Positions 25,980 to 34,710 of a stretch of DNA of 64,000 nt are shown piece after piece (within the stretch, counting starts at the first letter, position 1; each line of letters begins with the position of its first letter). Both the position numbers and the translations under genes were made by a program. The notes beneath the pieces were generated by a model. It made no database searches. It was given only the letters and a program-made list of their open reading frames with translations, and was not told the DNA's origin. This DNA comes from Rubneribacter badeniensis. Its GTDB lineage: Bacteria; Actinomycetota; Coriobacteriia; Coriobacteriales; Eggerthellaceae. The DNA is taken from positions 1 to 64,000 of the forward strand of contig NZ_PPEL01000007.1 of assembly GCF_002899695.1 (NCBI RefSeq). The letters are read 5' to 3'.

Positions 25980-26246
25980 GACCTGTGCAAAGGGAGGGTA
26001 AAGCTTTTGAATTCGGCGGCCGTTCGATCTTCGCGCTGTCGGGGCGGTCCTCGCGTGCCGCCCCGACGCCTCCGATTCCTGCCTTGTTTCTGCCGCCCGC
26101 CGAATTGTGGGAGGGGGCGGCCTGAGCGCGGGCATCTGGACGGTTGTGCGGGTTCATAATGGAAACGTTGTGGGTTGGCGCAGCCAGCACGGGAATGCGG
26201 CAGCGCGTTTCAGGCGCCGTCGCCGAAAGAAAGGATGTAAGGCCAT
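25980..26246. other. Divergent region between MFS exporter and purH
   Basis: Contains a perfect 10-bp inverted repeat (GTCGGGGCGG at 26038-26047 with 26058-26067), a possible operator for either gene. CATAAT near 26154 is a possible purH -10. No gene is evident. Confidence 0.45.
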
Positions 26247-27848
26247 ATGAGCGATCCTCAAATCAAGCGGGTTCTGATGTCGGTGACGGACAAGACGGGG
26301 GTGGTGGAGTTCGCTCGCGCCCTGTCTGAGGAGTTCGGCGCGGAGATCATCTCGACGGGCGGCACGGCGCGCGCCATCGCCGAGGCCGGGGTGCCGGTCA
26401 CGCCCATCGACGAGGTGACGAACTTTCCCGAGATGATGGACGGCCGCGTGAAGACGCTGCACCCGATGGTCCACGGCGGCCTGCTGGCGAAGCGCGACAA
26501 CGCCGACCACATGGCGCAGGCGGCCGAGCACGGCATCGGCATGATCGACATGGTGGTGGTGAACCTCTACGCGTTCGAGAAGACGGTGGCGGGCGGCGCG
26601 GACTTCGCGACGTGCATCGAGAACATCGACATCGGCGGCCCGTCGATGCTGCGCAGCGCCGCGAAGAACTTCGAGAGTGTGGCCGTGGTCACCGACCCGG
26701 CCAGCTACGACGCTATCCTGGCCGAGATGCGCGCCAACAACGGCGCCACCACGCGCGAGACGCGCGCGAAGCTGGCGCTGCGCGTGTTCCAGACCACGAA
26801 CGCCTACGACGGGGCCATCGCCGCGTGGATGGGCGCGCAGCTGGGCGAGGCGGCCGAGTCCGCGGCAGGTGACGCCGCGCGGGACGACAAGTTCCCCGCC
26901 GCCCGCGCGCTCGGCCTCACGAAGGCGCAGGACCTGCGCTACGGCGAGAACCCGCACCAGTCCGCCGCGTTCTACCGCCGCGACGACTACGCGGGAGCCG
27001 AGCATAGCCTCGCCCACGCCACGCAGCATCAGGGCAAGGAGATGTCGTACAACAACTACCTCGACGTGGACGCCGCGTGGGCGGCCGTGCGCGAGTACGA
27101 CAACCCGGCGTGCGTGATCGTGAAGCACCTCACGCCCTGCGGCGTGTGCGAGGACGGCGACCTCGTGGCCGCCTACCAGCGCGCGCACGCGTGCGACCCG
27201 GTGAGCGCCTACGGCGGCGTGATGGCGTTCAACCGCCCGGTCACAAGCGATGTCGTGGTGGCGATCTTCGAGAACAAGCAGTTCGTGGAGGCCATCATCG
27301 CGCCCGAGTTCGCCGCAGACGCGCTGGAGATGTACAGCGCTAAGAAGAACGCGCGCCTGCTTTCCACGGGCGGCGTGAACCCGGCCGGCGGGGAAGTGGA
27401 GTACCGCTCGGTGGAGGGCGGGCTTCTGTGCCAGGACAGCGACGCCGTGCATGAGGACCCCGCCAGCTTCACGGTGCCCACGAAGCGTCAGCCGAGCGAC
27501 GAGGAGTTGGCCGAGCTTCTGTTCGCGTGGAAGGCATGCAAGTCGGTGAAGAGCAACGCCATCCTCATCTCGAAGGACCACGCCACGGTGGGCGTGGGCG
27601 GCGGCCAGCCGAACCGCGTGAACTCCGCGCGCATCGCCGTGGAGCAAGCGGGCGAGAAGGCCCAGGGCGCCGTGGCGGCGTCGGACGCGTTCTTCCCGTT
27701 CCGTGACGGCTTCGACGTGCTGGCGCAGGCCGGCGTGACGGCCGTCATCCAGCCCGGCGGCTCCATCCGCGACGAGGAGGTCATCGCCGCCGCCGACGAG
27801 CAGGGCATCGCGATGGTGTTCACGGGCCATCGCCACTTCCGTCACTGA
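26247..27848 (+). CDS. purH: AICAR transformylase / IMP cyclohydrolase
   Basis: PurH carries out the last two steps to IMP. The ATG at 26247 follows AAAGGATG. The N-terminal IMP cyclohydrolase part shows SVTDKTGVVEFARAL and ISTGGTARAI, then GRVKTLHPMVHGGLLAKR. The transformylase part shows RYGENPHQSAAFYR, KHLTPCGVC and the C-terminal TAVIQPGGSIRDEEVI and TGHRHFRH. At 533 residues it is complete. It is apart from purFMN, across an oppositely oriented exporter. Confidence 0.97.
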   Translation: MSDPQIKRVLMSVTDKTGVVEFARALSEEFGAEIISTGGTARAIAEAGVPVTPIDEVTNFPEMMDGRVKTLHPMVHGGLLAKRDNADHMAQAAEHGIGMIDMVVVNLYAFEKTVAGGADFATCIENIDIGGPSMLRSAAKNFESVAVVTDPASYDAILAEMRANNGATTRETRAKLALRVFQTTNAYDGAIAAWMGAQLGEAAESAAGDAARDDKFPAARALGLTKAQDLRYGENPHQSAAFYRRDDYAGAEHSLAHATQHQGKEMSYNNYLDVDAAWAAVREYDNPACVIVKHLTPCGVCEDGDLVAAYQRAHACDPVSAYGGVMAFNRPVTSDVVVAIFENKQFVEAIIAPEFAADALEMYSAKKNARLLSTGGVNPAGGEVEYRSVEGGLLCQDSDAVHEDPASFTVPTKRQPSDEELAELLFAWKACKSVKSNAILISKDHATVGVGGGQPNRVNSARIAVEQAGEKAQGAVAASDAFFPFRDGFDVLAQAGVTAVIQPGGSIRDEEVIAAADEQGIAMVFTGHRHFRH

Positions 27849-27887
27849 TCGGCTCTCGCCGACGCCGCCCTGCCTTCGGCCTTGGTT

Positions 27888-27911
27888 CCGAAAGCGGGGC
27901 GGCGCTTTCGG
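27888..27911 (+). terminator. Possible purH terminator
   Basis: CCGAAAGC (27888-27895) pairs with GCTTTCGG (27904-27911). There is no T tract, so the call is weak. Confidence 0.4.
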
Positions 27912-28227
27912 GTGGTTGCCGCTCGTCCGCGTGGCGTCTGTCCGCCGTTCGCGCTTCCTCCCGTCTGTCCGCCGGACGCGCCCCGTCTCTTCGTCTGCCG
28001 CCTCTGCCCCGCCAGTCTGCCCGCATCCGCGGCTTTTCGAGCCGCGGGCGAAAAGGATCTGAATCGGCGGTGCTTCGAGCGTCTGCCGACGAACAGGTGG
28101 AGACGCGTTCGAGAGAAACTTCCGGTCGGTTCGCCCTCCTCCCGAGGCGACGGAGCAACGGGGCGGCAGGTGCCGCTTCGGTGCGTCTGCATCCGCCGGG
28201 TTGTGCGCCGAGGCGGGCCGGGGCTCG
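27912..28227. other. GC-rich gap after purH
   Basis: Roughly 320 bases with no credible gene. Open frames on both strands have no ribosome site and are rich in Arg, Pro and Cys, as expected of non-coding high-GC DNA. Confidence 0.45.
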
Positions 28228-28463
28228 TGCTATACTGGGGCCTTCCGGGTCGGCGTTCGCGGGATGGCCGGATCGAGCGCGCAACCGCGCCCTTGCGCGA
28301 AGGGCGCAACGGAAAACGACTTGAAAACGACAGGCTGAAGAAAGCGCGCAGACCGCCCGCTCGACGGCGCGGGCGGGTATGCTGCCCTGTGCCGCCCTTG
28401 TTCGCACGGACGCCCTCCGTTCGTGCTTGCGGGCGTCGCGATCGCACCGAAGGAGGATCTGCC
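28228..28463 (+). promoter_or_regulatory. Extended -10 promoter and 220-base leader of the ATP-grasp gene
   Basis: TGCTATACT (28228-28236) is an extended -10. Transcription from near 28243 would give a leader of about 220 bases. The leader has a GC-rich hairpin (ACCGCCCGC at 28352-28360 with GCGGGCGGGT at 28369-28378). AAGGAGG at 28450-28456 precedes the GTG start. A long leader here may carry attenuation. Confidence 0.5.
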
Positions 28464-29609
28464 GTGATAGTGCTCGACGAGCCGTACGCATCCGAGCTTC
28501 TCGTCTCTTGGCTCGAGGAGTCGCAGCATCCCGTGCTCGACAACGGCTTCGCCCGCTCGCTCGCGCCCGCGCGCCTCAACCTCGTGCCGCGCGAAGAGGC
28601 CGTCTCGCGCCTCGAAGGCGGCGAGCGCGTCTACACGAACTCGGAGAACGCGCTCGCTTGGATCGCGGACAACGTGCGCAACGACGACCTCGTGCGCGCC
28701 ATCAGCCTGTTCAAGGACAAGGCGGCCATGCGCGCCGCCCTTGCGCAGCTCGACCCCGGCCTGCTCTTCAAGACGTGTTCGGCCGACGAGCTGTTCGAGC
28801 TCGATTTCTCCCGGCTCGAGCCTCCGTTCGTGCTCAAGCCCTCCGTGGGCTTTTGCAGCATGGGCGTCCACGTGATCCGAAACCGCGACGATTGGGAGCG
28901 CGCGCTCGCCGACATACGGAAGAACTCCTCGGTCTGGCGGAGCAGGTATCCGGAAAGCGTCGTCGGCTCGGGCTCGTTCATCCTCGAGGGCTACGTCGAG
29001 GGCACCGAGTACGCCCTCGACGCCTACTTCGACGAGGAGGGCCGCGCGCATCTGCTCAACGTGCTGCGCCACGATTTCGCATCGGCTGCGGACACGTCCG
29101 ACCGCATGTACGTGACGAGCGCGCCTCTCGTGCGCGAGACGGCGCCCCTGTTCGCCACATGGCTCGATCGTGTGAACGCGCTCGTGGGCGCGCGCAGCGT
29201 TCCCGTGCACGTGGAGGTGCGCGTGAAGGACGGGCACGTCACGCCCATCGAGTTCAACCCGCTGCGCTTCGCGGGCCTCGGCGGCACCGACGTGAGCTTC
29301 CACGCGTACGGCTACCGCACGTACGAGGCGTTCCTCGAAGGGCGCGATCCCGATTTCGACGCCGCGTTCTCCGGCAAGGACGGCAAGGTGTACACGATGT
29401 CGCTTCTGAACCCGCCGGCCGACGCCACGGGTGAGGAGGCGTTCGACTACGACGCGTTCGCCGCCCGCTTCTCGAACGTGCTCGAGCTGCGGCGCTTCGA
29501 TGCGGATCGCGTGGGCAGCTACGGCTTCCTCTTCCTCGAGACGGATGCGGATTCGGCAGACGAGCTGGACTTCCTCATGCGCTCCGACCTCAAGGAGTTC
29601 CTCCGCTAG
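28464..29609 (+). CDS. ATP-grasp ligase-like protein
   Basis: 381 residues from a GTG start with a strong AAGGAGG. The middle shows an ATP-grasp fold: FVLKPSVGFCSMGVHVI (ATP-binding lysine and loop), ILEGYVEGTEYALDAY, and the metal-binding VEVRVKDGHVTPIEFNPLRF with E and N. ATP-grasp enzymes join a carboxylate to an amine or thiol through an acyl-phosphate. I cannot name the substrate. The next gene, 28 bases on, is a YbhN/LPG-synthase-like membrane protein, which suggests a joint task in envelope lipid or peptide modification. That link is inference. Confidence 0.75.
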   Translation: MIVLDEPYASELLVSWLEESQHPVLDNGFARSLAPARLNLVPREEAVSRLEGGERVYTNSENALAWIADNVRNDDLVRAISLFKDKAAMRAALAQLDPGLLFKTCSADELFELDFSRLEPPFVLKPSVGFCSMGVHVIRNRDDWERALADIRKNSSVWRSRYPESVVGSGSFILEGYVEGTEYALDAYFDEEGRAHLLNVLRHDFASAADTSDRMYVTSAPLVRETAPLFATWLDRVNALVGARSVPVHVEVRVKDGHVTPIEFNPLRFAGLGGTDVSFHAYGYRTYEAFLEGRDPDFDAAFSGKDGKVYTMSLLNPPADATGEEAFDYDAFAARFSNVLELRRFDADRVGSYGFLFLETDADSADELDFLMRSDLKEFLR

Positions 29610-29637
29610 GCGCGGGGGAGGAAGCCGGGGCGCCGTC

Positions 29638-30921
29638 GTGAAACTCAGCATCAGAAACCTGCTTGTGGGACTGGTCATTGTCATCGTGCTCGCGGTGGTG
29701 CTTTTGCGCGGGGACCAGCTGGTGGAGCTGGCAGACACCATCAGGAAGGGCTCCGTCATCCCGCTCGTCGCGGCGCTGCTCACGCAGCTGGGCAAGTACT
29801 TCGCCCAAAGCTTCGCGTACTCCTACGCCTTCGAGGCCGTCGACGAGCGCATGAGTCCGCGCGAAACGCTGCCGCTCGTGTTCGGCACGTTCTTCATGAA
29901 CACCATCGCGCCCTCGCTCAACCTGGCGGGCACGACGCTCGTGGTGGACGACGCGCGCCGTCGCGGCATCGCTCCCGGCAAGGCCACGAGCGCGGCGCTG
30001 CTCATGCAGATCACCATCGACTCGGGCTTCGCCACCATCATGCTCGTGGGATTTGCCATCCTCGCGTTCACGGTGGGGCTGTCGCCTCTGTGGTTTCTAC
30101 TGGGGCTGCTCGTCATCGTGCTCGTGGGCGGGATGGTGCTCGTGCTCGTGCTCGGACGCAAGCGGCCGGCGCTCGTGCTCAGGCTGCTGCGCCCTGTCGA
30201 GCGGCTGGTGAACCGCGTCCTCGCGCGCTTCAAGAAGCCCGCGCTCGATCCGTGGGTGGAGCGCGCTGTGGCCTCGTTCTCGGATGCGGCGGGCCTCATC
30301 GGGCACAACCCCAAGACCACCGCGAAGGCGTTCGCCTGCTCCATCTTCGCCAGCACGTGCGAGCTCGCGTGCTTCAGTTTGGTGGGCGTCGGTTTCGGCG
30401 TCACGCATCCCGAAGCGCTCATCTGCGGCTACGTGGTCGCCACCCTGTTCGCCATGATCTCGATCACGCCGCAGGGCGTGGGGGTCGTGGAGGCGGCCGT
30501 CGTGGTGGCGTTCACCTCGTTCGGCGCGTCGGGCGCGGCGGGCCTGTCCATCGCGCTCGTGTACCGCGGCATCGTGTTCTGGTTCCCGTTCCTCGTGGGC
30601 GCGGTGCTCATCCAAACCACCAAGACGTTCAAGCGCGAGGCGAAACGCGTCGCGCGCGATCAGGAGAAGGGCAAGGGCCGCATCGGCGGCACGGCCCATG
30701 TGGCGAAGCGCCTCGACGAAGAGGCCTTGCGTGCGCCTCGGCCGGCAGTGCATCCGCGGGCAGAGGCGGCTGGGCGAGCGGCGCATCCGCAGACTGAGGT
30801 GCGCATGCAGATGGAGGGCGCTTCGAAGGCGGGGGAGGCGTCCAAGGTCGCAGGGGCCTCGCAGACGGCGGTTTCGCCGCGTGCGGATGCGCGGTCGGAT
30901 TCGACGGGCGGCGAGTGCTAA
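29638..30921 (+). CDS. YbhN / LPG-synthase-TM-like membrane protein
   Basis: 427 residues with about eight membrane helices. The blocks FGTFFMNTIAPSLNLAGTTL and ISITPQGVGVVEAA are the hallmark of the UPF0104/YbhN family, related to the membrane half of lysylphosphatidylglycerol synthase. Such proteins are thought to flip or modify lipids. The start is GTG at 29638; the GGGGGAGG site is rather far (15 bases), so the exact start is uncertain. The soluble C-terminus (about 85 residues) is rich in Ala, Glu, Arg and Gln. It probably shares a transcript with the ATP-grasp gene and its TAA overlaps the stop of the next, opposing gene. Confidence 0.8.
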   Translation: MKLSIRNLLVGLVIVIVLAVVLLRGDQLVELADTIRKGSVIPLVAALLTQLGKYFAQSFAYSYAFEAVDERMSPRETLPLVFGTFFMNTIAPSLNLAGTTLVVDDARRRGIAPGKATSAALLMQITIDSGFATIMLVGFAILAFTVGLSPLWFLLGLLVIVLVGGMVLVLVLGRKRPALVLRLLRPVERLVNRVLARFKKPALDPWVERAVASFSDAAGLIGHNPKTTAKAFACSIFASTCELACFSLVGVGFGVTHPEALICGYVVATLFAMISITPQGVGVVEAAVVVAFTSFGASGAAGLSIALVYRGIVFWFPFLVGAVLIQTTKTFKREAKRVARDQEKGKGRIGGTAHVAKRLDEEALRAPRPAVHPRAEAAGRAAHPQTEVRMQMEGASKAGEASKVAGASQTAVSPRADARSDSTGGEC

Positions 30922-31355
30922 AGGACCTGCTCGCGGCTTGCGGCGCGTTCGCGGGCCTTCTCCTCCAGGCGCGCGAGGGGCACGATCTTCGTCATGATGG
31001 TGCCGTCGGAGACGACGTCGCCCTCGTCGTCGAAGGCAGTGACGCGCCAGAACTGCTTGACCCCGCCCGAGCGCGCGGGCTCTTCGCGCTCGAGCTCGGC
31101 CACGCCGCGCAGAAGGCCGGCCGTGCCGCTTTTGCGATGGCGCACGTGCACGTCGATGCCGAACGGGCGCTCGACGTCGAAGTCGGTGCTCTGCTCCGTT
31201 CCGATGCTCGCCACCGTCTCGAGCAGCGCGATGGTGGCGCCTCCGTGCAAAAACCCGAAGGGTTGGAACAGATCGGGCGTGATGGGCATCGTCGCCTCCA
31301 CGCGGTCCTTCGCAACGGATACCGTCGTGATGCGCAGCGTGTCGACCAGGGCCAT
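30918..31355 (-). CDS. Hotdog-fold thioesterase (PaaI-like)
   Basis: 145 residues. The motif LFQPFGFLHGGATIALLETVASIG with HGG and a following E is typical of PaaI/MenI-like acyl-CoA thioesterases. The start at 31355 (MALVDTLRI) puts AAGGAG eight bases upstream; the ATG two codons earlier would leave only two bases. The last four bases overlap the end of the YbhN-like gene. MenI-type function in menaquinone synthesis is possible but not shown. Confidence 0.85.
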   Translation of the reverse strand: MALVDTLRITTVSVAKDRVEATMPITPDLFQPFGFLHGGATIALLETVASIGTEQSTDFDVERPFGIDVHVRHRKSGTAGLLRGVAELEREEPARSGGVKQFWRVTAFDDEGDVVSDGTIMTKIVPLARLEEKARERAASREQVL

Positions 31356-31561
31356 GGGCATCTCCTTCAGTGCGCCTGCACGGAGGCGGGCTTCGCGGTT
31401 CTCGCGTACCAGTATACCCGAGCGCGTGCGCGTCGGCACCGGACAGTCGGCGGCGTCCGTCCCCAGCTGGCGGTCGTTGAGCGGTGGGTACGGCAAGGCC
31501 GCTGCGCTCTGGGCGGTGGTGGACGAAGCGCGGGCGGGCGTCGGCGGCATCGACGGCGGGG
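31356..31561. other. Gap upstream of the thioesterase
   Basis: High-GC sequence up to the left direct repeat of the island. CAGTATACC near 31410 could be the minus-strand promoter. No gene. Confidence 0.35.
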
Positions 31562-31589
31562 CTTCGGCGAGGGGGCTTCGGTGGAGAAG
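31562..31589. repeat. Left direct repeat of the atypical island
   Basis: CTTCGGCGAGGGGGCTTCGG and eight more bases recur at 34504-34543, where the copy carries an extra internal CGGCTTCGGTGG. The DNA between them differs in base composition from the flanks, so the repeats may mark the ends of an inserted segment. Confidence 0.6.
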
Positions 31590-32346
31590 TTGCTTTCGGG
31601 GTGGTTTCCTGCCAAAGAGCCTTGCTCGCAATCATTGATGCTGCAAGCGAAATAAGCTAGGTAAAATGTGCCTTAGCTGATTCGGGAGAAATAAGTCATA
31701 GCCCATGATCGACGCATCTTTGTGCCGCAATTATTAAGTTGACGTGCATTGTTGGAATTGCTTTCGATGGTGAATGCTGTCGATTTGCCGCAGAGCTCTG
31801 ATGCGCTCATATGGTTGGAAACGTCGTTCCCGTTCCGGTTGAAGAAGAGAGCGATTCCGAATCGGGGGGGGGGGGGTGCTAGCTTCCTGCTTTCTTGAGC
31901 TTTTGCGACGGAAAAAGCTTGCAGCGCGCCTCTCGCAAATGCCAGACCATTTCAGAGCAAGAATTAGCCGTAACATCGCTTTTTTGCTCTTGAAACGATG
32001 CCGGTTGGCTGTGGCGAGTGTGCACAATCCCGCCGAGTGTTTGACATCTTTGAACTTATGGGAAATCCAGAGGTAGTGTGCGAGTTTGAAACGCTTTCTT
32101 CTCCGACAGGGTTGCGCTCGCCGACGCCGACTGATGAAGCGGGTGCGCTTTTCGGTGCGTTTGCCGATCCGGTCAAAGGAGCTTGCTGCTCGCGCCGCAA
32201 GCTCAAAAACGTTAGCATCCGTCACGTCCGTGCTTGTATGCTCGATTTCGAGGGACGCAGGTGGCCGCAGCGCTTTGTTTCGCATTGAGCCTCCGGTGGA
32301 ATGCGCCCTTCTCCTGCTGGGTGCCGAAATCGTGATAGCTTGAGGG
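31590..32346. other. Lower-GC region with no assignable gene
   Basis: About 750 bases, clearly lower in GC than its surroundings. A run of 13 G lies at 31864-31876. Open frames at 31734-32285 (minus) and 31998-32288 (plus, 96 residues) have no strong ribosome site and no family that I recognise. It may hold remains of lost genes. Confidence 0.45.
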
Positions 32347-33402
32347 CTACTTCACCGGAAACAATCCTGAAAGGTAGCTGTAGCTGCCGGGCATCTTCTC
32401 GATCGGCTTGCTTCCCGCGGGCTCCATGCTTTCGGCGTCGTATCGGTGTATCGACCAGTTGTCGAGCATGTATATCGACCCGTCGGTTACGGTCATCTGG
32501 TCCACCCCGTGCTCAAGGGCGCGCTCCTCGACGGATCCCGTCTCCAGATCCACGACGCTCAGCACGCTGTCGCCTTGCTCTTGCCTGGTGTCGCAATGGG
32601 CGACGTAGAGCCTGCCGTCCACCAGGGATATGCTCGAAGCGCCTCTCTCGTTCAGCTGGATGGAGCTCAGCGTGTCGCTTTTTGTGTCCAGGACGCCGAT
32701 CTGGCCTCTCGATGCGACGTCGAAGCTGCAGAAATAGATGCGGCTCTCGTCCGCAACCGCCCTGTAGACGCTCGAAGCGTAGGCGCAGCCGCTGCAATCG
32801 ATCGATTTCCTGAGGGTCAGGTTCTCGTCGTAGCGCAGGATCATCGGAGAATCGTCGTCGAGGTCCAGTCCGAAAGCGTACAGGCTGCCTTCGTGCCAGA
32901 CGATCTTCGACACGTAGACCCCCTCGATGGACACGCTCGACACCTCTCCGTCGTCGGTTCGGCAACGGTTTATGTAAGACGCGTAATTCAGCGTGTTGCA
33001 AGTGAAGACGTGCGCGTCGCTTGCGGCCACGTCGTTCATGGCCGGCTGCCGGATGGTGTGCGTTTCGGTGGCGAGGGAGTCCAGATCGACTTGCAGGACG
33101 GCCTCGCCGTCTTTGGTCTTGAAGTTTCCTTGGGGGATGGCGAACAGGCTGCCTTCGTAGACCAGCGGATCGTAAAAGATGTTCCCCAGCGTTGCGCAGC
33201 CGAGGGGGAGCTGCGCCACCTCGTTCATTTCCCCGTCGTAGAAGACGATCCTGCTCGTCTCTTTCTCTGATCGCGTTTCGATGACGCCGATGGCGGCGTC
33301 GACTGGGGCGGTCGGCCCTTCGTCCGAGGCGCAGCCGCAAAGGCAGGTCGCCGCCATGAAGAGCGCCGCGCCGGTTAGGAAGCGGGCAATGGTTCGTTTC
33401 AT
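32347..33402 (-). CDS. Lipoprotein with beta-propeller-like repeats
   Basis: 351 residues. The N-terminus MKRTIARFLTGAALFMAATC is a signal peptide, with lipobox L21-C22-G23-C24; C24 would be lipidated, anchoring the protein on the outer face of the membrane. The rest is a string of 40-50 residue units of the type 'LY..h.G.LYAFGLD..D...ILRYDENL', like a six- or seven-bladed propeller of the DUF5050/Kelch style. Several cysteines (about 11) are spread over it. The start at 33402 follows AGAGGA. GC is lower than in flanking genes, suggesting transfer. Function unknown. Confidence 0.72.
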   Translation of the reverse strand: MKRTIARFLTGAALFMAATCLCGCASDEGPTAPVDAAIGVIETRSEKETSRIVFYDGEMNEVAQLPLGCATLGNIFYDPLVYEGSLFAIPQGNFKTKDGEAVLQVDLDSLATETHTIRQPAMNDVAASDAHVFTCNTLNYASYINRCRTDDGEVSSVSIEGVYVSKIVWHEGSLYAFGLDLDDDSPMILRYDENLTLRKSIDCSGCAYASSVYRAVADESRIYFCSFDVASRGQIGVLDTKSDTLSSIQLNERGASSISLVDGRLYVAHCDTRQEQGDSVLSVVDLETGSVEERALEHGVDQMTVTDGSIYMLDNWSIHRYDAESMEPAGSKPIEKMPGSYSYLSGLFPVK

Positions 33403-33760
33403 CGTCAATCCTCTGGTCGCGGCAGGCGCAGGCGGCATGCGGAGCGCATCGTCTGCGCCTTGCCAAAACTGCTTCTTGCACATCAAAGCACATTTCGCAG
33501 GCTAAAGCGTCAACGGGCACATAACCGGCTCAAAGATGCTCGCGACTGCTAATAGTTTAGTTGGAGGTACATGAGAACGCATTCTTTGGAATCTATGATC
33601 TCCATCGGGTGGATAATCGGTCCCAATACTTCGTTCGTGCTTATGTTAGCGCCAAAATTGTCGTAAAACGAAGCCCAGACCAATTGGGAGCAACAGAACG
33701 CATCCCGCCTCATCGTGTCGAAGAAGGCGTGCTAGGAGGCGCAGAGCGCTTTCCGCGAAC
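33403..33760. other. Gap upstream of the lipoprotein gene
   Basis: About 360 lower-GC bases. A frame at 33561-33815 (plus) has GGAGG close before a start, but it runs out of frame into the toxin-antitoxin remnant and has no known family. I see no firm gene. Confidence 0.4.
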
Positions 33761-34029
33761 ATGGACGATGCGGTCAAGCAAGAGTTCACCAAGATCGTTG
33801 GCGAGCTGGGCATGAGCGCGACCACGGCGTCAACCTTTTCGTCCGCTCCGTCATCAGAGAGCGAGGGCTGCCTTTCCCCGTGGCTCTTCGCGTGTCGAGC
33901 GAGCGGGATCAGGCCGACTACAAAGCCCGCTAGTTCCGGCGCGGGGTCGCCGCCGTGGAAAGCGGCGACATGCTTACCGTCGAACAGGCGAAGCAGGCGC
34001 TCGGCATGGAGCGGGCGGGCGATGAGTAG
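33761..34029 (+). pseudogene. Broken RelB/DinJ-type antitoxin
   Basis: MDDAVKQEFTKIVGELGMSA followed by TTA in frame 1, then VNLFVRSVIRERGLPFPVAL after a one-base loss at 33827-33829, then a TAG at 33931-33933 and the C-terminal piece FRRGVAAVESGDMLTVEQAK up to TAG 34027-34029. Joined, these give a clean RelB/DinJ antitoxin (ribbon-helix-helix N-terminus). The frameshift plus nonsense codon make it non-functional. An upstream ribosome site is not evident. Confidence 0.75.
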
Positions 34030-34347
34030 CGCTTGCAGGGTGCTGATCGCCCGGTCCGTGATCGAGGACTTGGCGTCGATGGCGGGCCGGGTCAAAACCG
34101 GTTCTTCAATGTGGTCGATCTCTTGCAGCGCTTCCCCGAGATCGGCCACGGGCACGAGGCCGATCTCGGGGAAGATGAGTTGCCATTTCCTTGCAGGGAG
34201 TACCATCTGCCCGGCACCACCAAGACGATCTACTACGCGCTGGATGCCGCCTCGGGCATTGTGAAGGTGTTCGCCCTGCTCGATCAGCGGCGAAATCCGG
34301 CGAACCGGTTTCGCGGCATCGACGAGTCGAGGCTTGAAGACTTCTAG
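34022..34347 (+). pseudogene. Broken RelE/ParE-type toxin
   Basis: An ATG at 34022 overlaps the antitoxin stop, as in many toxin-antitoxin pairs. MSSACRVLIARSVIEDLASM is in one frame; after an AAAA run at 34094-34097 the reading must shift to give NRFFNVVDLLQRFPEIG, then YHLPGTTKTIYYALDAASGI. The last part resembles the C-terminal strands of RelE/ParE toxins. A single one-base loss explains the break. The family call rests on position and these strands. Confidence 0.6.
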
Positions 34348-34503
34348 GGCGAGACCCTGGCCGTGCGAGGTCGAGCTGCGAGTATTGGTGGCCTTCTCCG
34401 GCATCGCAGCGTAAAACGTCGATAGCGGACCCCGGCTGGTTTCAATCTGCCATGATGGCCTGGGGCGAAAAGCGGGAATTGAAAAGATGCCGAAAGTTAC
34501 CGA
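34348..34503. other. Short gap after the toxin remnant
   Basis: About 150 bases with no gene; ends at the right direct repeat of the island. Confidence 0.3.
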
Positions 34504-34543
34504 CTTCGGCGAGGGGGCTTCGGTGGCGGCTTCGGTGGAGAAG
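34504..34543. repeat. Right direct repeat of the atypical island
   Basis: The same 28 bases as at 31562-31589, interrupted by a 12-base internal duplication (CGGCTTCGGTGG). It lies about 80 bases before tRNA-Pro. Confidence 0.6.
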
Positions 34544-34575
34544 CGATGGACGCGAAATTGTCGGCGTTATTGCTT

Positions 34576-34602
34576 TTGCTTTTCAATTCATTGTGCTATT
34601 AT
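34576..34602 (+). promoter_or_regulatory. tRNA-Pro promoter
   Basis: TGCTATTAT (34594-34602) is an extended -10, with TTGCTT at 34576-34581 as a weak -35, 15 bases away. Confidence 0.55.
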
Positions 34603-34626
34603 AACCGTTGCTGCGTGAGCAGCCAT

Positions 34627-34703
34627 CGGGATGTGGCTCAGCTTGGTAGAGCGCTGCGTTCGGGACGCAGAGGCCGCAGGTTCAAATCCTGTCATCCCGA
34701 CCA
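34627..34703 (+). tRNA. tRNA-Pro (CGG)
   Basis: The acceptor CGGGATG (34627-34633) pairs with CATCCCG (34693-34699). The anticodon stem CTGCG/CGCAG closes a TTCGGGA loop with anticodon CGG, reading CCG proline codons. The T arm has GGTTCAAATCC. The discriminator A and an encoded CCA (34701-34703) follow. It lies just outside the island. Confidence 0.93.
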
Positions 34704-34710
34704 TGGAGCT

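Noticed and set aside
31734-32285. A 183-residue minus-strand frame across the G run
   Set aside because: No ribosome site, no known family, and a run of Pro from the homopolymer; the frame would change with any slip.
33646-34404. A 252-residue frame on the minus strand in the island
   Set aside because: It is antisense to the toxin-antitoxin remnant, whose joined frames give recognisable families; the minus product does not.
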